Source: Sanghuangporus weigelae | Taxonomy: Eukaryota; Basidiomycota; Agaricomycetes; Hymenochaetales; Hymenochaetaceae | DNA length: 64,000 nt | Assembly: GCA_033182465.1 (NCBI GenBank) | Contig: CP137325.1 | Coordinates: 1,612,001-1,676,000 of the forward strand | Direction of reading: 5' to 3' | Shown: in pieces, positions 47,528 to 58,705 of the stretch | How the letters are laid out: each line of letters opens with the position of its first letter | How positions within the stretch are numbered: the stretch's first letter is position 1 | Notes under the pieces: model-generated | Seen by the model: the letters and a program-made list of their open reading frames with translations, nothing else | Databases searched by the model: none | What the model was told of the DNA's origin: nothing | Program-made: the position numbers and the translations under genes

Positions 47528-48506
47528 TGTAGTGCGCCGCACTTGCCTGTACTGGTACGTCGGTACAGGCCCCTCAGTACTCTGTACAGTATACCATCGT
47601 GCGGCGACCGCTACACCTCCGCCGCTCCTTAAGACCTTCCAAACCGCCGCTCCTTGATTCGTGGCTCAACCAATACGTCCGCCGCCTCCCGTCCTTCGAA
47701 GACTTCCCAAACCGAGTATGCTTGGCCAGCCGCACTTTCTGATACGCGGGCGCCTGGAACGTTGCAGCGGATGAATCGGCTACGGCGGCGGAAGGATATC
47801 GAACCGTATAGCCGATGGAATATTCGTCGGCTCCTGTTGATTGGCTTATCCGACATCGGGTAGTGGTTTTACAAGGTCCCAGGTACCACGTTTCATGTTC
47901 ATACTATGCTGCTTCGTGTGCCGAGTCCGATTGTCGGACGCGGCGGCCACTCGCGTATTCCCCTTTTAGTATTATTGCCTCCCCTGACGTTTCATATTCA
48001 TGTGGTGCGACCACTTAGCGATCCGAGCGCGCCCGATGATGTGATGCGCTGCGCCAATCACCGCCAGCCCGATCAGCGCGCGCCCGTGTCTTGGCAGCTT
48101 CGTGGCGCGCCCCGATCTTCGGGTCCGCACCGATTGCGCGCCTGTGACGCGCTGTAGACTATCAGACCCTCTTAAGCAGCGGCGAAGGCGACGGCGTTCG
48201 ACCACAGAGAGGCGTCGGCGGTGTCAAAGATCGGAGAGGTAAGAAGGGATCCAACTCGTGGCTAGACCTCCTGGACAGCTTGGTGCCGTGGCGGACAATT
48301 TGACCCGGAAGCACTGCTGCCGATCGGGATGCACGCTCAGTCGTGGGGAGAGCTCAATCGTAAGGGCTATGGTATGATCCGCGTATAAAGGGGACGCCGC
48401 CGATAATGTACGGGACAGAGCCGCCGACGAGTCAAGATGTCGGCGTCGCGAATAAGCAGTAGAGCGACGGCGCTGTCGAGTCCTGCGAGCGGCGGCGATT
48501 ACTGGT

Positions 48507-48750
48507 AGAGCGATGGTACCGCCGATTGCCAGGAGAGCGACGGTGTCGCCGATTACCAGGAGAGCGACGGTGTCGCCGATTACCAGGAGAGCGACGGCGT
48601 CGCCGATTACCAGGAGAGCGACGGCGTCGCCGATTACCAGGAGAGCGACGGCGTCGCCGATTACCAGGAGAGCGACGGCGTCGCCGATTACCAGGAGAGC
48701 GACGGTGTCGCCGATTGTCAAGAGGGCGATGGCGCTGCCGTTTCCCAGGA
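48507..48750 (+). repeat. 27-bp minisatellite in module C
   Basis: About nine units of 27 bp. The core unit is AGAGCGACGGCGTCGCCGAT plus TACCAGG. The inner six are nearly identical (GCGTC or GTGTC variants) and the outer ones diverge. As 27 is divisible by three the array stays open in several frames on both strands, giving false arginine-rich proteins. Confidence 0.9.
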
Positions 48751-49872
48751 CGAGGGATAGCTCTGCCGATCACTTGCGCAGTGGCGAGTGAGCACGTGCC
48801 CCTGTTATTCCCTTAAACGGGGGCGGCGTCTTGTGTCGGCACACGATCTTCGGCGGAGGCGATAGAGAGCAAAAGGGCTAATAGAGACGAGAGGAGTGCA
48901 CTGAGATCTATTCTGAACCACTGCTGCCGAACACTACATATATGAGGTCTATATATACTGGGGAATGCTGGGGAAGAGCGTCACAGAGGCGGCGACAGTG
49001 ACGGCGCGTCACAGGCGCGCAATCGGTGCGGACCCGAAGATCGGGGCGCGCCGCGAAGCTGCCAAGACACGGGCGCGCGCTGATCGGGCTGGCGGTGATT
49101 GGCGCGGCGCATCATCATCGGGCGCGCTCGGATCGCTAAGTGGTCGCACCACACGAATATGAAACGTCAGGGGAGGCAATAATACTAAAAGGGGAATAGG
49201 CGAGTGGCCGCCGCGTCCGACAATCGGACTCGGCGCACGAAGCAGCATAGTATGAACATGAAACGTGGTACCTGGGACCTTGTAAAACCACTACCCAACG
49301 TCGGATAAGCCAATCAACAGGAGCCGACGAATATTCCATCGGCTATACGGTTCGATATCCTTCCGCCGCAGTAGCCGATACATCCGCTGCAACGTTCCAG
49401 GCGCCCGCGTATCAGAAAGTGCGGCTGGCCAAGCGTACTCGGTTTGGGAAGTCTTCGAAGGACGGGAGGCGGCGGACGTATTGGTTGAGCCGCGGATCAA
49501 AGAGCGGCGGTTTGGAGGGTCTTAAGGAGCGGCGGAGGTGTAGCGGTCGGCGCACGATGGTATACTGTACAGAGTACTGAGGGGCCTGTACCGACGTACC
49601 GGTACAGGCAAGTGCGGCGCACTACAGCGCCGCCTCTGTGACGCTCTTCCCCAGCATTCCCCAGTATATATAGACCTCATGTATGTAGTGTTCAGAAGCA
49701 GTAGTTCAGAATAGATATCAGTGCACTCCTCTCGTCTCTGTTAGCCCCTTTTGCTCTCTATCGCCTTCACCAAAGACCGTGTGCCGACACAAGACGCCGC
49801 CCCCATTTAAGGGAATAACAGGGGCACGTGCTCACTCGCCACTACGCAAGTGATCGGCAGAGCTATCCCCGG

Positions 49873-50240
49873 TCCTGGGAATCGGCAGCGCCATCGCCCT
49901 CTTGACAATCGGCGACACTGTCGCTCTCCTGGTAATCGGCAACACCGCCGCTCTCCTGGGAATCGGCAGCACCATCGCCCTCTTGACAATCGACGACACC
50001 GTCGCTCTTCTGGTAATCGGCGACACCGTCACTCTCCTGGTAATTGGCGGCACCGTCGCTCTACTAGTAATCGCCGCCGCTCGCAGGACTCGACAGCGCC
50101 ATCGCCCTCTTGACAATCGGCGACACCGTCGCTCTCCTGGTAATCGGCGACACCGTCGCTCTCCTGGTAATCGGCGGCACCGTCGCTCTACTAGTAATCG
50201 TCGCCGCTCGCAGGACTCGACAGCGCCGTCGCTCTACTAC
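49873..50240 (-). repeat. 27-bp minisatellite in inverted module C
   Basis: The inverted copy has about eleven more divergent units, and a block of four to five units with its flank (CTCGCAGGACTCGACAGCGC) occurs twice, so this array expanded independently of its partner at 48507-48750. Confidence 0.85.
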
Positions 50241-50544
50241 TTATTCACGACGCCGACATCTTGACTCGTCGGCGGCTCTGTCTCGTACATTATCGGCGGC
50301 GCCCCCTCTATACGCAGATCATACCATAGCCCTTACGATTGAGCTCTCCCCACGACTGAGCGCGCATCGCGATCGGCAGCAGTGCTTCCGGGTCAAATTG
50401 TCCGCCACGGCACCGAGCTGTCCAGGAGGTTTAGCCACGAGTTGGATCCCTTCTTACCTCTCCGATCTTTGACACCGCCGACGCCTCTCTGTGGTCGAAC
50501 GCCGTCGCCTTCGCCGCTGCTTAAGAGGGTCTAATAGTCTACAT

Positions 50545-52980
50545 CATTCCAAGTCACAAACCCTTGATGCATACAAAACCTTTGCAAATTGGTGTTTTAC
50601 TCAGCATGGAGTAAAGGTCAAACATTTTCACTCCAATTGAGGTGGCGAATTTACTGGAACACAATTCATCAATTTCCTGAACTCTCAAGGAACTGAAGAA
50701 AAACTCACCATGCATGATACTCTTGAACACAATGGTGTTGCCGAACATCTGAATAGGACCATTGGAGAAAGAGTTCGATTGATGCTACATGCAAGTAGCT
50801 TGCCGAAGAATTTATGGGCCGAATGTGCAAAGCATGCCATCTGGTTAAAGAATAGAACATCAACAAAAACTTTGGAAGGACAAACACCATTTGAAGCACT
50901 CACTGGTGCAAAGCCGAACCTATCTGGGCTTCGAGAATGGGGTACTAAGTGTTGGGTACATCACAATACCAATTCCAAACTTGATAGACGCACCCGCGAA
51001 GGTTGTTGGCTCGGTTATGATCTCAATTTGAATGGCTCCCGCATTTATTGGCCCGAAACGAAATCTGTATCTGTCGAAAGGAGCGTATATTTCTCACCTG
51101 AATCTGCCGAGTTGGACCATTTTGAGGGGGAGAATGAGCAACCGTCATTAACATCAAGCAGATTACGAAATTTTGAACCAAATGATGCTCACCAAGACAA
51201 AACGGCCCCAACTCATTCAGACAACAATTCCCAACGTGAAGGAAGAGTCAGAAAGCCATCTGCCTATGTGAGGCAAGTCATGGCTGGTGGTGGTGAGCTC
51301 TCAAGAGCAATGCGGACGAGCGCCGCAGCAGTAGCTGCAGATGTGACCGATGAGAAGGAGGATGATTTTGATGATGAATATGCTCTTGCCACAGTGATGC
51401 ATCTTGAGGATCTAGTGGAACCGAGGACGATTCAGGAGGCCAGAAGTCTACCAGAATGGCCCCTATGGGAGAACACTATAAAGGAGGAGCTGGGAGCTTT
51501 AGAAGCTGCTGAAATGTGGGAGATTGGACACACACCTAAAGGAGCCAACATCGTGGGCTCCAAATGGGTCTTCAAGGTGAAGAAGGACTCTTCGGGCAAG
51601 CCTGTATGCTATAAAGCGAGGCTAGTTGCACAAGGGCTCAGCCAAGTACCAGGAGTCGATTTCTTTGAAACATACGCACCTGTCGCAAAACTGTCCACCG
51701 TTCGAACAATCCTCGCGATGGCCGCCCAATTTGACATGGAAATTGAGCAAATTGATGTCAAAAGTGCTTACCTGAATGGGGAATTCAAAGATGGGGAACA
51801 AATCTATATGAGGCCGCCTCCGGGATACGGGACGGACAAGACGATGGTGTACGAACTAAAGAAACCAATTTACGGCCTAAAGCAGTCTGGTCGTAAATGG
51901 TACCAAAAAGTCACGTAGATTCTTGTCGATCAACTCAATTTCAAATGCAGTGATCTCGCCCTCGGAGCTTTCTACCTTAGGGATGGGGACAATCTTATCA
52001 TAATCGTCATTCATATGGATGATTTTACAATTGCCGCTGATCGACACAGCCAAATCTCAGAATTTAAGTTTCACCTTCGTACTTTTGTAGAAATCTCAGA
52101 CTTGGGCGAACTAAACTGGCTACTGGGCATCAAAATTAATTGAAATCATCTTCAAGGAACTATTAGCCTCTCTCAGCATTCCTACATTGAATCTATACTT
52201 CGAAGGTTTAATTTCGACCAGCTCAAAACAGTCAACAGTCCTATGGACCCGAACATTCGTCTCAGTACAGCTCAGACACCTTCCACCTCGGAAGAACTTA
52301 GTATAATGCACAACGTACCTTACAGGGAGTGCATTGGCTCTCTTATATATGCTTCTTTAGCTACCAGGCCTGATATCGTTTTTGCGATCACCTTGCTCTC
52401 GAAATTCTCTATTAAACCTGGTCTGCCTCACTGGGAAGCTGTTAGACATGTATTCGCCTACCTAAAGGGTACCAAAGAACTTTGGTTGACGTACGGAGGC
52501 GTGGATTACAAGGACCTGAAGGGTTTTACTGATGCGGATGGAAGTGTTCAAGAGGACCATCGTGCAATCTCTGGAAATGCTTTTCTAATTAATGAGGGCG
52601 CTGTTTCATAGTACTCGAAAACCCAGGAACTTGTTTCTCTTTCTACTATGGAATCCGAATACATCGCAGCCATTCATGCTGCAAAGGAAGCAATCTGGCT
52701 CAAACAACTTATTACTCAAATCTTCGAAACATCGCCAGAACCTACAACAATTTATTCGGACAACAAATCAGCTATATATCTTACCCAGAACCGTCAATTC
52801 CATGCAAGAACAAAGCATATCGACATCCGCTACCATTTCCTATGCTGGGCTTGTGAAAACGGCAAAGTCAAACTTATTTATTGTCCTACCGAAGATATGA
52901 CAGCCGACATCCTTACGAAACCTCTTCCTGGCCTTAAGGTCAAACATTTTGCATTTGAACTAGGACTCCACACGATTTGA
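50545..52980 (+). pseudogene. Copia C-terminal integrase, reverse transcriptase and RNase H
   Basis: Resumes with SKSQTLDAYKTFANWCFTQH, then a stop in the HSDxGGEF site, HNGVAEHLNRTIGERVRLML, and the copia motif KPNLSGLREWGTKCWVH. Reverse transcriptase has SKWVFKVKKD, ARLVAQGLSQVPGVDFFETY, IDVKSAYLNGEF and PIYGLKQSGRKWYQKV followed by TAG (about 51916). The catalytic YVDD is HMDD here, so the Tyr is lost. More stops follow at about 52141 and 52608. RNase H shows STMESEYIAAIHAAKEAIWL, YSDNKSA and TKHIDIRYHF. It ends at TGA 52978-52980. Inactive. Confidence 0.88.
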
Positions 52981-52987
52981 GGGGGAG
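52979..52987 (+). other. Copia polypurine tract
   Basis: GAGGGGGAG sits immediately before the 3' LTR, as required for plus-strand priming. Confidence 0.85.
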
Positions 52988-53283
52988 TGTTGGAATCCAA
53001 ATTGATGAAGTCCTGATCTAGGAATATCCGGAGCACGTGTCTCAGACTGGTTTTCTGTCTCGGTTTATTTTACAGTCGCTATCCGACTTAATTGTTTCAT
53101 ACTTCCGCTTTGTTTCTGTTACTCCTCTATGATGTATTATATTCATCCGATCTATGTCTCGCATTTACTCCATTTACAACATACAGAAAACCTATAAATA
53201 TGTAGCCTATTCTTTATGTATTTCCTTAGTTACTGAATCAACTAGCTGTATGCTCGAATCATTCGCTCACTCCCCTGCTCGGA
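52988..53283 (+). repeat. Copia 3' LTR
   Basis: 296 bp, TGTTGG to CTCGGA. It retains the 18 bp that the 5' LTR lacks. Most differences from the 5' LTR are transitions, many at CpG. Confidence 0.9.
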
Positions 53284-53288
53284 TTCCT

Positions 53289-55451
53289 ATGCTTTTAGTT
53301 CTCTTATTCTGCAAATTTCTCAGAAAACTCACCAAGAAAAGTATACTAAATGGCCCATACTAAATGGCCTGGGCATAAATTGGACTTCAGTTTTAAACTG
53401 GATCTATGTGTTCTATGGTCTCAGACTCGCTCTAGAAACAGTAAAAGAAACTATCATTAATCCATACTGGAAATTCTGAAGTGTACTCTATCTCGATATC
53501 AGATGAAAGGAAGAAGCACTTAGGTGAGAAAATCAATCAGTCTCGTAAATGTACATGCCCTCATGTCTCTTGTTCTCAGTCATCACCTGCTCTTATCAAC
53601 TCTATTTCTCCATGAATCTTGAGCATATTCAGATTATCAAAATGGTACATTTGGATTAATCTGCACAAACTACGATACAATTGCGGGATCTCGTCTGGTT
53701 AGAAGGCACCACATCAATGCCTTTTGGACTTCCTCTTCTCTCTCTTGCCTCTTCAGCCTGGATACTACTGGGACTGCGATATTGTCTAGATGGAGCTTGT
53801 CGAGCTGCAGCTTCAACTGCTTGGAAGTCAAGGACTTGAGGTTGGATGGATCAGTCTCGATCACAACCTCATCCAACTCTCGCTGTTTCTCCTTCCATTT
53901 CTCCTGTCTCTGATCATCCTTGTATTGTTTTGTAGTTACATCTTCTTCATTCTTGTCAACTATATCACAGAGTCATTTTTGCTCAAGTCCTTTTGCCTGC
54001 TGCAAATGGGCTTCTTTCCTCAAGAAGGCACCATGTGTTAGGACCAGTATTTTCAGGCGAGGTGGTCAGTCTGAGCCTACCAGAACAAGTCCCTACTTCC
54101 TCCTTCTGAACCTTGACAAGCGTTGGAGATAATAAGTGAAGGTGAGAGATGTACTACTAAGAAGTGAGCTATTGGCTCAAGCTTAACTTAATAGCAGAGT
54201 AGAGTTCCAATTGCAGTGGTACAGTTGCAATTGAAGATACAAAATAATTTTGCTGAGGGACACTTTAAATACACTATCTACTGAATACTACCGACTACAG
54301 CCTTACTATTGGTCAAGACAATACTTTACATCCAACACCGACACTCTACAACGGTGCCACCACTGGGATATTTCTCTAATGTTGAAACACAATATTTCTG
54401 TCCAAATGAGGTAAGTCTGTTTAAGACCACACATTCCATTGCTTTGAGAAGCTTTCCCAAAGCTTCCCCCGAGCAAAGTCTGATTACCTGTTAGTCCTAT
54501 CTAAAAATCCTTTCACATCATACTTCTTTGGTTTCTAGGTTGGGACCACCTGATGGTTGCCAAGCCACTGCTTCTCTGGTACTCCATTGATGGGCTGAGC
54601 TTCTGCCCCTTAATTCTCAATTGTGTGGGAGATCATGATTTCTGAATTCAGTACTGGCAATGCCTGCTCCCCATTGGCCAAGCCTCTCTGTCCAGTATAT
54701 TCTGCAATCCTTCTATGATGCCTTGTCACTATCTCAATGTCATTGAGTCATAGTTCCATGCCCGTTGTTAGCCGGAATCTCTGCCTAAGATGTTCATCCG
54801 CTAACCACTTGTCTACTGTAATTACTCCTGGTTCCGAATCATGCCATGCTTGCATCATGCGTTTAATTGCTTCTTTTAAGTTCTTAATATCTGTGTATGG
54901 CCTTAGATACACTGGCCAATCAACTTCCACTGCAGTGTTTCGGCACAAGGTCTGGTGACGATGCTAATTGATCCAAGCTCGCATGCCAATTTTTAATGCA
55001 TAAATGTCTCAATTGCTAAGCCACAAGGATACTTCATGTTTATAAGTGCTTAATCCGTGGTTTGGTAATGGTTGATTCTCCATTCATTCTGAAGGTCCGG
55101 TGTATGATTGATAGGGTGTGTAGATGATTGGACTAAGGTAGGCAAAAGTTAAACTCAACAGGGTGGGACATCACAGTCACAACCATAAAATTTAATTCAT
55201 ATTTCTCCATTTGGAAGGATCCTGATGGCCAAATCTCAAGGTCAGACAATTTTTCTTATTTTAAATTGTATATATTTGCATGTATAGTACAGGCAGTTAA
55301 ATCTCAGCAGCTGTCATCTCTTCAAGAATTCTTGCATTTAAGACTCTGTGACTATGGTAACATTTATTTACCCATTGTGCCTGAGGACCAGTTAAACCAC
55401 GTCAATATGCATCCATAAAGTATGCAGATCGATCTGCAAATCTATGCATAG
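53289..55451 (-). pseudogene. Transposon-derived fragments, minus strand
   Basis: Two open pieces look transposon-derived. At 53670-53876 the frame reads SNLKSLTSKQLKLQLDKLHL and RLKRQEREEEVQKAL, a SAP-like helical pattern common near the ends of mushroom DNA transposon proteins. At 54748-54948 it reads IKRMMQAWHDSEPGVITVDK. They lie downstream of the DDE transposase on the same strand and may be its remains or those of a second element. The rest of the interval has no recognisable content. Confidence 0.4.
55093..55140 (+). repeat. Dispersed repeat motif, left copy
   Basis: GGTGTATGATTGATAGGGTG and the following bases resemble 60119-60165 (GGTGTATAATCGATAGAGTG and on) with transitions. Possibly an LTR edge shared by two elements. 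Confidence 0.45.
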
Positions 55452-57653
55452 TTAGGTATATAGATCTACCTTGACAAAAGATGAAAAGACGTAATTTCTG
55501 AAGAGTTCAGTGGGAATAGAATCAAGGCTTTGTTTAATGTTTTCCTCCATTTCCTTTTCATTTGAAGTTTGAGGCAACATTTGATAGTAATATTTTACTT
55601 TACCCCAGCACTGCTCAATAAAATTGAGTTCACAATGGAACTTTGAATAGAAAATAACCTTATGCCCCTGGGATGCAATTATACTCTTCAAAAGCTGTCT
55701 TCTGGTTGCGAAAATCAGGTTGGTTGAATAGAATGTGTCTGCAGCAGCAGTGTGTATTTTTGTTAGTGTTCTGGCATTTGAAGTCTTTGCATTGAGTCTT
55801 TTTGCCTGTCATGTTGATTCCATGTTCTATAAGAATTTGAGCCATGTCTTTAAATTCACTGGGGTAGGTAGGATGGTCATTGGAGTAATAGAGGGGCTGG
55901 AAAGTGCCATTGGAAAGCTGTCCTGGTCACATTAGATTTTTTGGTGCTCGCTCACCTTTCCAGCCTCGACTCTTTGGCATATAACGTGCAGAAAGAGCAT
56001 CTTCTGCATCTTTTGTATGTGTGGTTGCATTATCAAGAGCAAAAAGTCCTTCACAGCCTGGGAAAGATTCTTCAAAAATGTCGACTGCATTTTTGACCTG
56101 CTTTATAATGTCTTTGTGTCTAAAATACCTCTCTTGGTTCTTGCCAGCTCTGAACACAACTTGTGCATTGCGTGTACTAGACAGAAAGGTGAGTGCTTAT
56201 ATTATTATACAGATCTGAGGAATAACTTACCCATCTGGAGATTTCAGCTATCCAGCTTCAGGAGTGCAGAAGCCGGAGATCATAATAGATGTGCCCTCAT
56301 CCTTAGGTTTTGGAGTTGCTGTCTCCATAGAATGGGCCTATCGTAACTCTCGCTGATCATTTGTATAGAAAGTCGACTCATCATAAGTGACAAGAATGAT
56401 GCAGTGGGTCTGGTTAGTTGCATTCTCACCAGATGGAAAGCGCATTGCATCGGGTTCCAAAGCCATCCATTTCTCCAGTTTAGCCCAGAGAGGCAGGAAT
56501 ATGTGCTGCTGGTATGTTGCAACATCTTCTCTGTCATGCCCATCAACATACATTCCTCTTTTTGTTTTCCCATAGCAATATCCTATGGCATTGAGCCATG
56601 TCTGTGTGGTACACAGAGAGACAGACTTGGTGCATCCAAGACAAGCAAGTACATCTAACTGGTTCAGATAAGCTTGGACATCCTGGGGTGACAAGTACTT
56701 TTTGTTAAGGCTTTGCAGGTGAGCGTGAATTTCAGACTGGAAGTCTTCATTATGAATAATTGATTTCTTCCAGACTCCACACAGATTGACCTGTAAGTAT
56801 TGATGGTCTCGAATGTGCTGCTGAGTCCAGAGCTTAATGTTGCAAGCCAGATTTGTGCCTTGACCTGCCACTGTAGCTGCTGCAAACAGAGCCACCTCAT
56901 CCCACCCAAACTCACTATACATCATATAGGTTCAAAGAAAGATGAGCATGACCGTTACATGGCCATGAAGCAATAAATCAAGTGTTTGATCACCAGAAAT
57001 GCAGCTCAGCTGCCAGATAGCCTCCAGAAGTTCAGATTCATCTTGCTTTGGAGCACAGAATTTGGTGAGTCTTTTATCTAAATATCTTGTATTTGTAAGA
57101 CATGAGTACAAGATGGAAGAGCACCGACACTAGTCCTACCAGGCTGTTGGTGCTGCATATTACATTGTACAGGTGCTTCTGTACCCACGGCCTAGTGTCC
57201 ATCAATCTTGTCCTGCTCTTCCTGCTCTTCCTTCTCCTTCTCCTCCTTCTCCTCCTCTTCTTGAAACATGGTGCATCCCTGGCCTAAACACTGTACCTGA
57301 CCTAACTGCTGTTCAAAAAGATACTTTGCAGCCATCTTGTCCTTGTTGCAAGCAAAGTATGCACCAGATCGTGACAAGCTGAGAGCCTCGAGTTGATCAA
57401 TATTGTTCCTGCAGGAGTTTGGGTCGAAGACACAAGATGTCTTTTCGAGGTTAGCAATAGCATTGTTGCGAGGAAGCCCCTTACATTGTATATGCTCTGG
57501 AATCGGTGTGCCTTTCTGTTGCTCAACCATGGTGAGTTTTTTAGCCCACATCACATCCATAGGCCTCTCTGCTGACTTGTCCTCCAATTTAGAAGCTTCT
57601 GGGGTAGTAGATGCATGTCGCTGGATGGTCATGCCAATTAACTGAACAACCAT
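55452..57653 (-). pseudogene. DDE superfamily transposase, mushroom type
   Basis: Pieces on the minus strand add up to a typical transposase. The N-terminal part (57653-57192) ends in a Glu-rich stretch. The helical domain at 56925-56338 includes NKKYLSPQDVQAYLNQLDV, TTQTWLNAIGYCYGKTKRGM and YVDGHDREDVATYQQHIFLP. The first catalytic Asp is in VTYDESTFYTND. The second is in FALDNATTHTKDAEDALSAR (56157-55927), after FRAGKNQERYF. A cysteine cluster NTHCCCRHILFNQPDF (55845-55660) leads to KFHCELNFIEQCWG with the third acidic residue (55691-55452). Segments lie in different frames and some joins could be introns; others are probably lesions. Terminal repeats were not found. Confidence 0.75.
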
Positions 57654-57685
57654 GTTGACTCTGTTAATGGGGATGTCATGCAGAG

Positions 57686-58142
57686 TGTTAGGTAACGGCC
57701 TAACACCCGTATCACCAAAGACTACTAACTAAAAAACAACCCTAATAAGCAGTAGAACCATCCCTCAGATAATCTAAGGAACAGTTAATGATGATGTAAA
57801 GACAAACAAGTGTATAGCTGGAGATCCAACGAATGTTGAGGCAAGAGGCCTCTACAGGGAGACTAGCTACCTATATAGACTACGAGCCTGGGAAAGGACT
57901 ACCGACTAAGGAAAGGAGTGTGATGTCATAGGGTACAGGGTTAGATCATGTGGTCGGACGTATCGGAGGAAGGATCGGGGATGTTGGAATAAGGTAATAG
58001 GAATGACTAATAAACTAACTAAGTGTCTGTACAATGTCGGGGTAGATAAACGAGAGATTGGGAAGGGTATAAGTGACAAAAATAGAGGAAAGGGAAAAGA
58101 AAAAGAAAAGGAAAATGAATATATGTGCATTCCTAATATTAC
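57686..58142 (-). repeat. LTR-like repeat with adjacent polypurine tract
   Basis: On the minus strand the segment starts TGTAATATTAGG and ends GTTACCTAACA, and it is preceded by CTTGAGGGGA, a polypurine tract. That is the layout of a 3' LTR of a minus-strand element. A purine-rich tract (GGAAAGGGAAAAGAAAAAGA, plus strand) lies at 58086-58115. No second LTR or matching target duplication was found. Confidence 0.45.
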
Positions 58143-58239
58143 ATTCCCCTCAAGGCTCATCATCCCAATGAGCCAAGTCAGTTCGTACTAACATGCATTG
58201 AATTATCGTTGAGGGCGTCAGTAAAAAAGGAAAAAGTTT

Positions 58240-58705
58240 AAAGATGTTGAGGTGTTCGGATATTTGTGGTCTTGCTTCTTCGTCATCAGTGTCGTCAATA
58301 TTAAGATGGGAAATCTTGCTGTTGCCTTGGTTGATTGTCGGAATGCCTGCAAACATGGGACTTACAGTCCTAATCATCCTTGAAAATAGCTGCCTCTTCC
58401 TTCTCTACATCTCCAGTTCTTTCAACATGTACACAAGTCCATGATGGACATCTTCTAGGGCATCAGGAAAGGACGTTGGTGTGTTTCGGTTGTTCACGGT
58501 CTTGTTTCTTTATTGTTAGAGCTTTTAGTATTATAACAAAAGATCTTGCCGTCATTGCAGTTGATCATTAGAATGCCTGGCGTATGTGAGGGCTTACAGT
58601 CCTAATCTTCCTTGACGACAACTGTCTCCTCTGTCACAATGTCTCGAGCCCTTCCAACTCATACACAAGTCCATGCTGAACATCCTAAAGGGTGTCAGAA
58701 AAAGG
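58240..58705 (+). repeat. Divergent tandem duplication, about 230 bp per unit
   Basis: 58240-58470 and 58471-58705 align along their length: GGCTTACAGTCCTAATC and ACACAAGTCCATG type blocks recur in the same order, with GAATGCC starting the conserved half at about 58340 and 58572. Not coding in any obvious way. Confidence 0.6.

Larger units (their letters stand above)
47528..50543 (+). mobile_element. GC-rich four-module inverted-repeat insertion
   Basis: A 3.0-kb insertion splits the copia integrase. It begins TGTAGTGCGCCGC and ends AGTCTACA, so its ends are TG and CA. The flanks TCGT (47524-47527) and TCAT (50544-50547) may be a 4-bp target duplication with one CpG transition. Inside are four modules: A (47528-48152), C (48153 to about 48999), A inverted (about 49003-49626) and C inverted (49627-50543). 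Both A and C start with TGTAG. The copies of each module are roughly 90-95 percent identical by eye. No transposase, polymerase or other domain is visible, so it is non-autonomous. It is distinctly richer in GC than its host element. Confidence 0.8.
45002..53288 (+). mobile_element. Degenerate Ty1/copia LTR retrotransposon
   Basis: A full-length but dead element. Two LTRs (45007-45284 and 52988-53283) are flanked by the perfect 5-bp duplication TTCCT (45002-45006 and 53284-53288). A primer-binding site follows the 5' LTR and a polypurine tract precedes the 3' LTR. Gene order is gag, protease, integrase, reverse transcriptase, RNase H, which is the copia order. Many in-frame stops and a 3-kb insertion in the integrase show it cannot transpose alone. 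The LTRs differ at about 14 positions plus one 18-bp indel, so the insertion is not recent. Confidence 0.92.

Noticed and set aside
48507-48750. Regular repeats that could suggest a CRISPR array
   Set aside because: Units are contiguous without spacers, and the genome is eukaryotic.
48224-48816. Arginine-rich or Ile/Val/Ala-rich open frames over the minisatellite
   Set aside because: They come from a 27-bp repeat whose period is a multiple of three, open on both strands.
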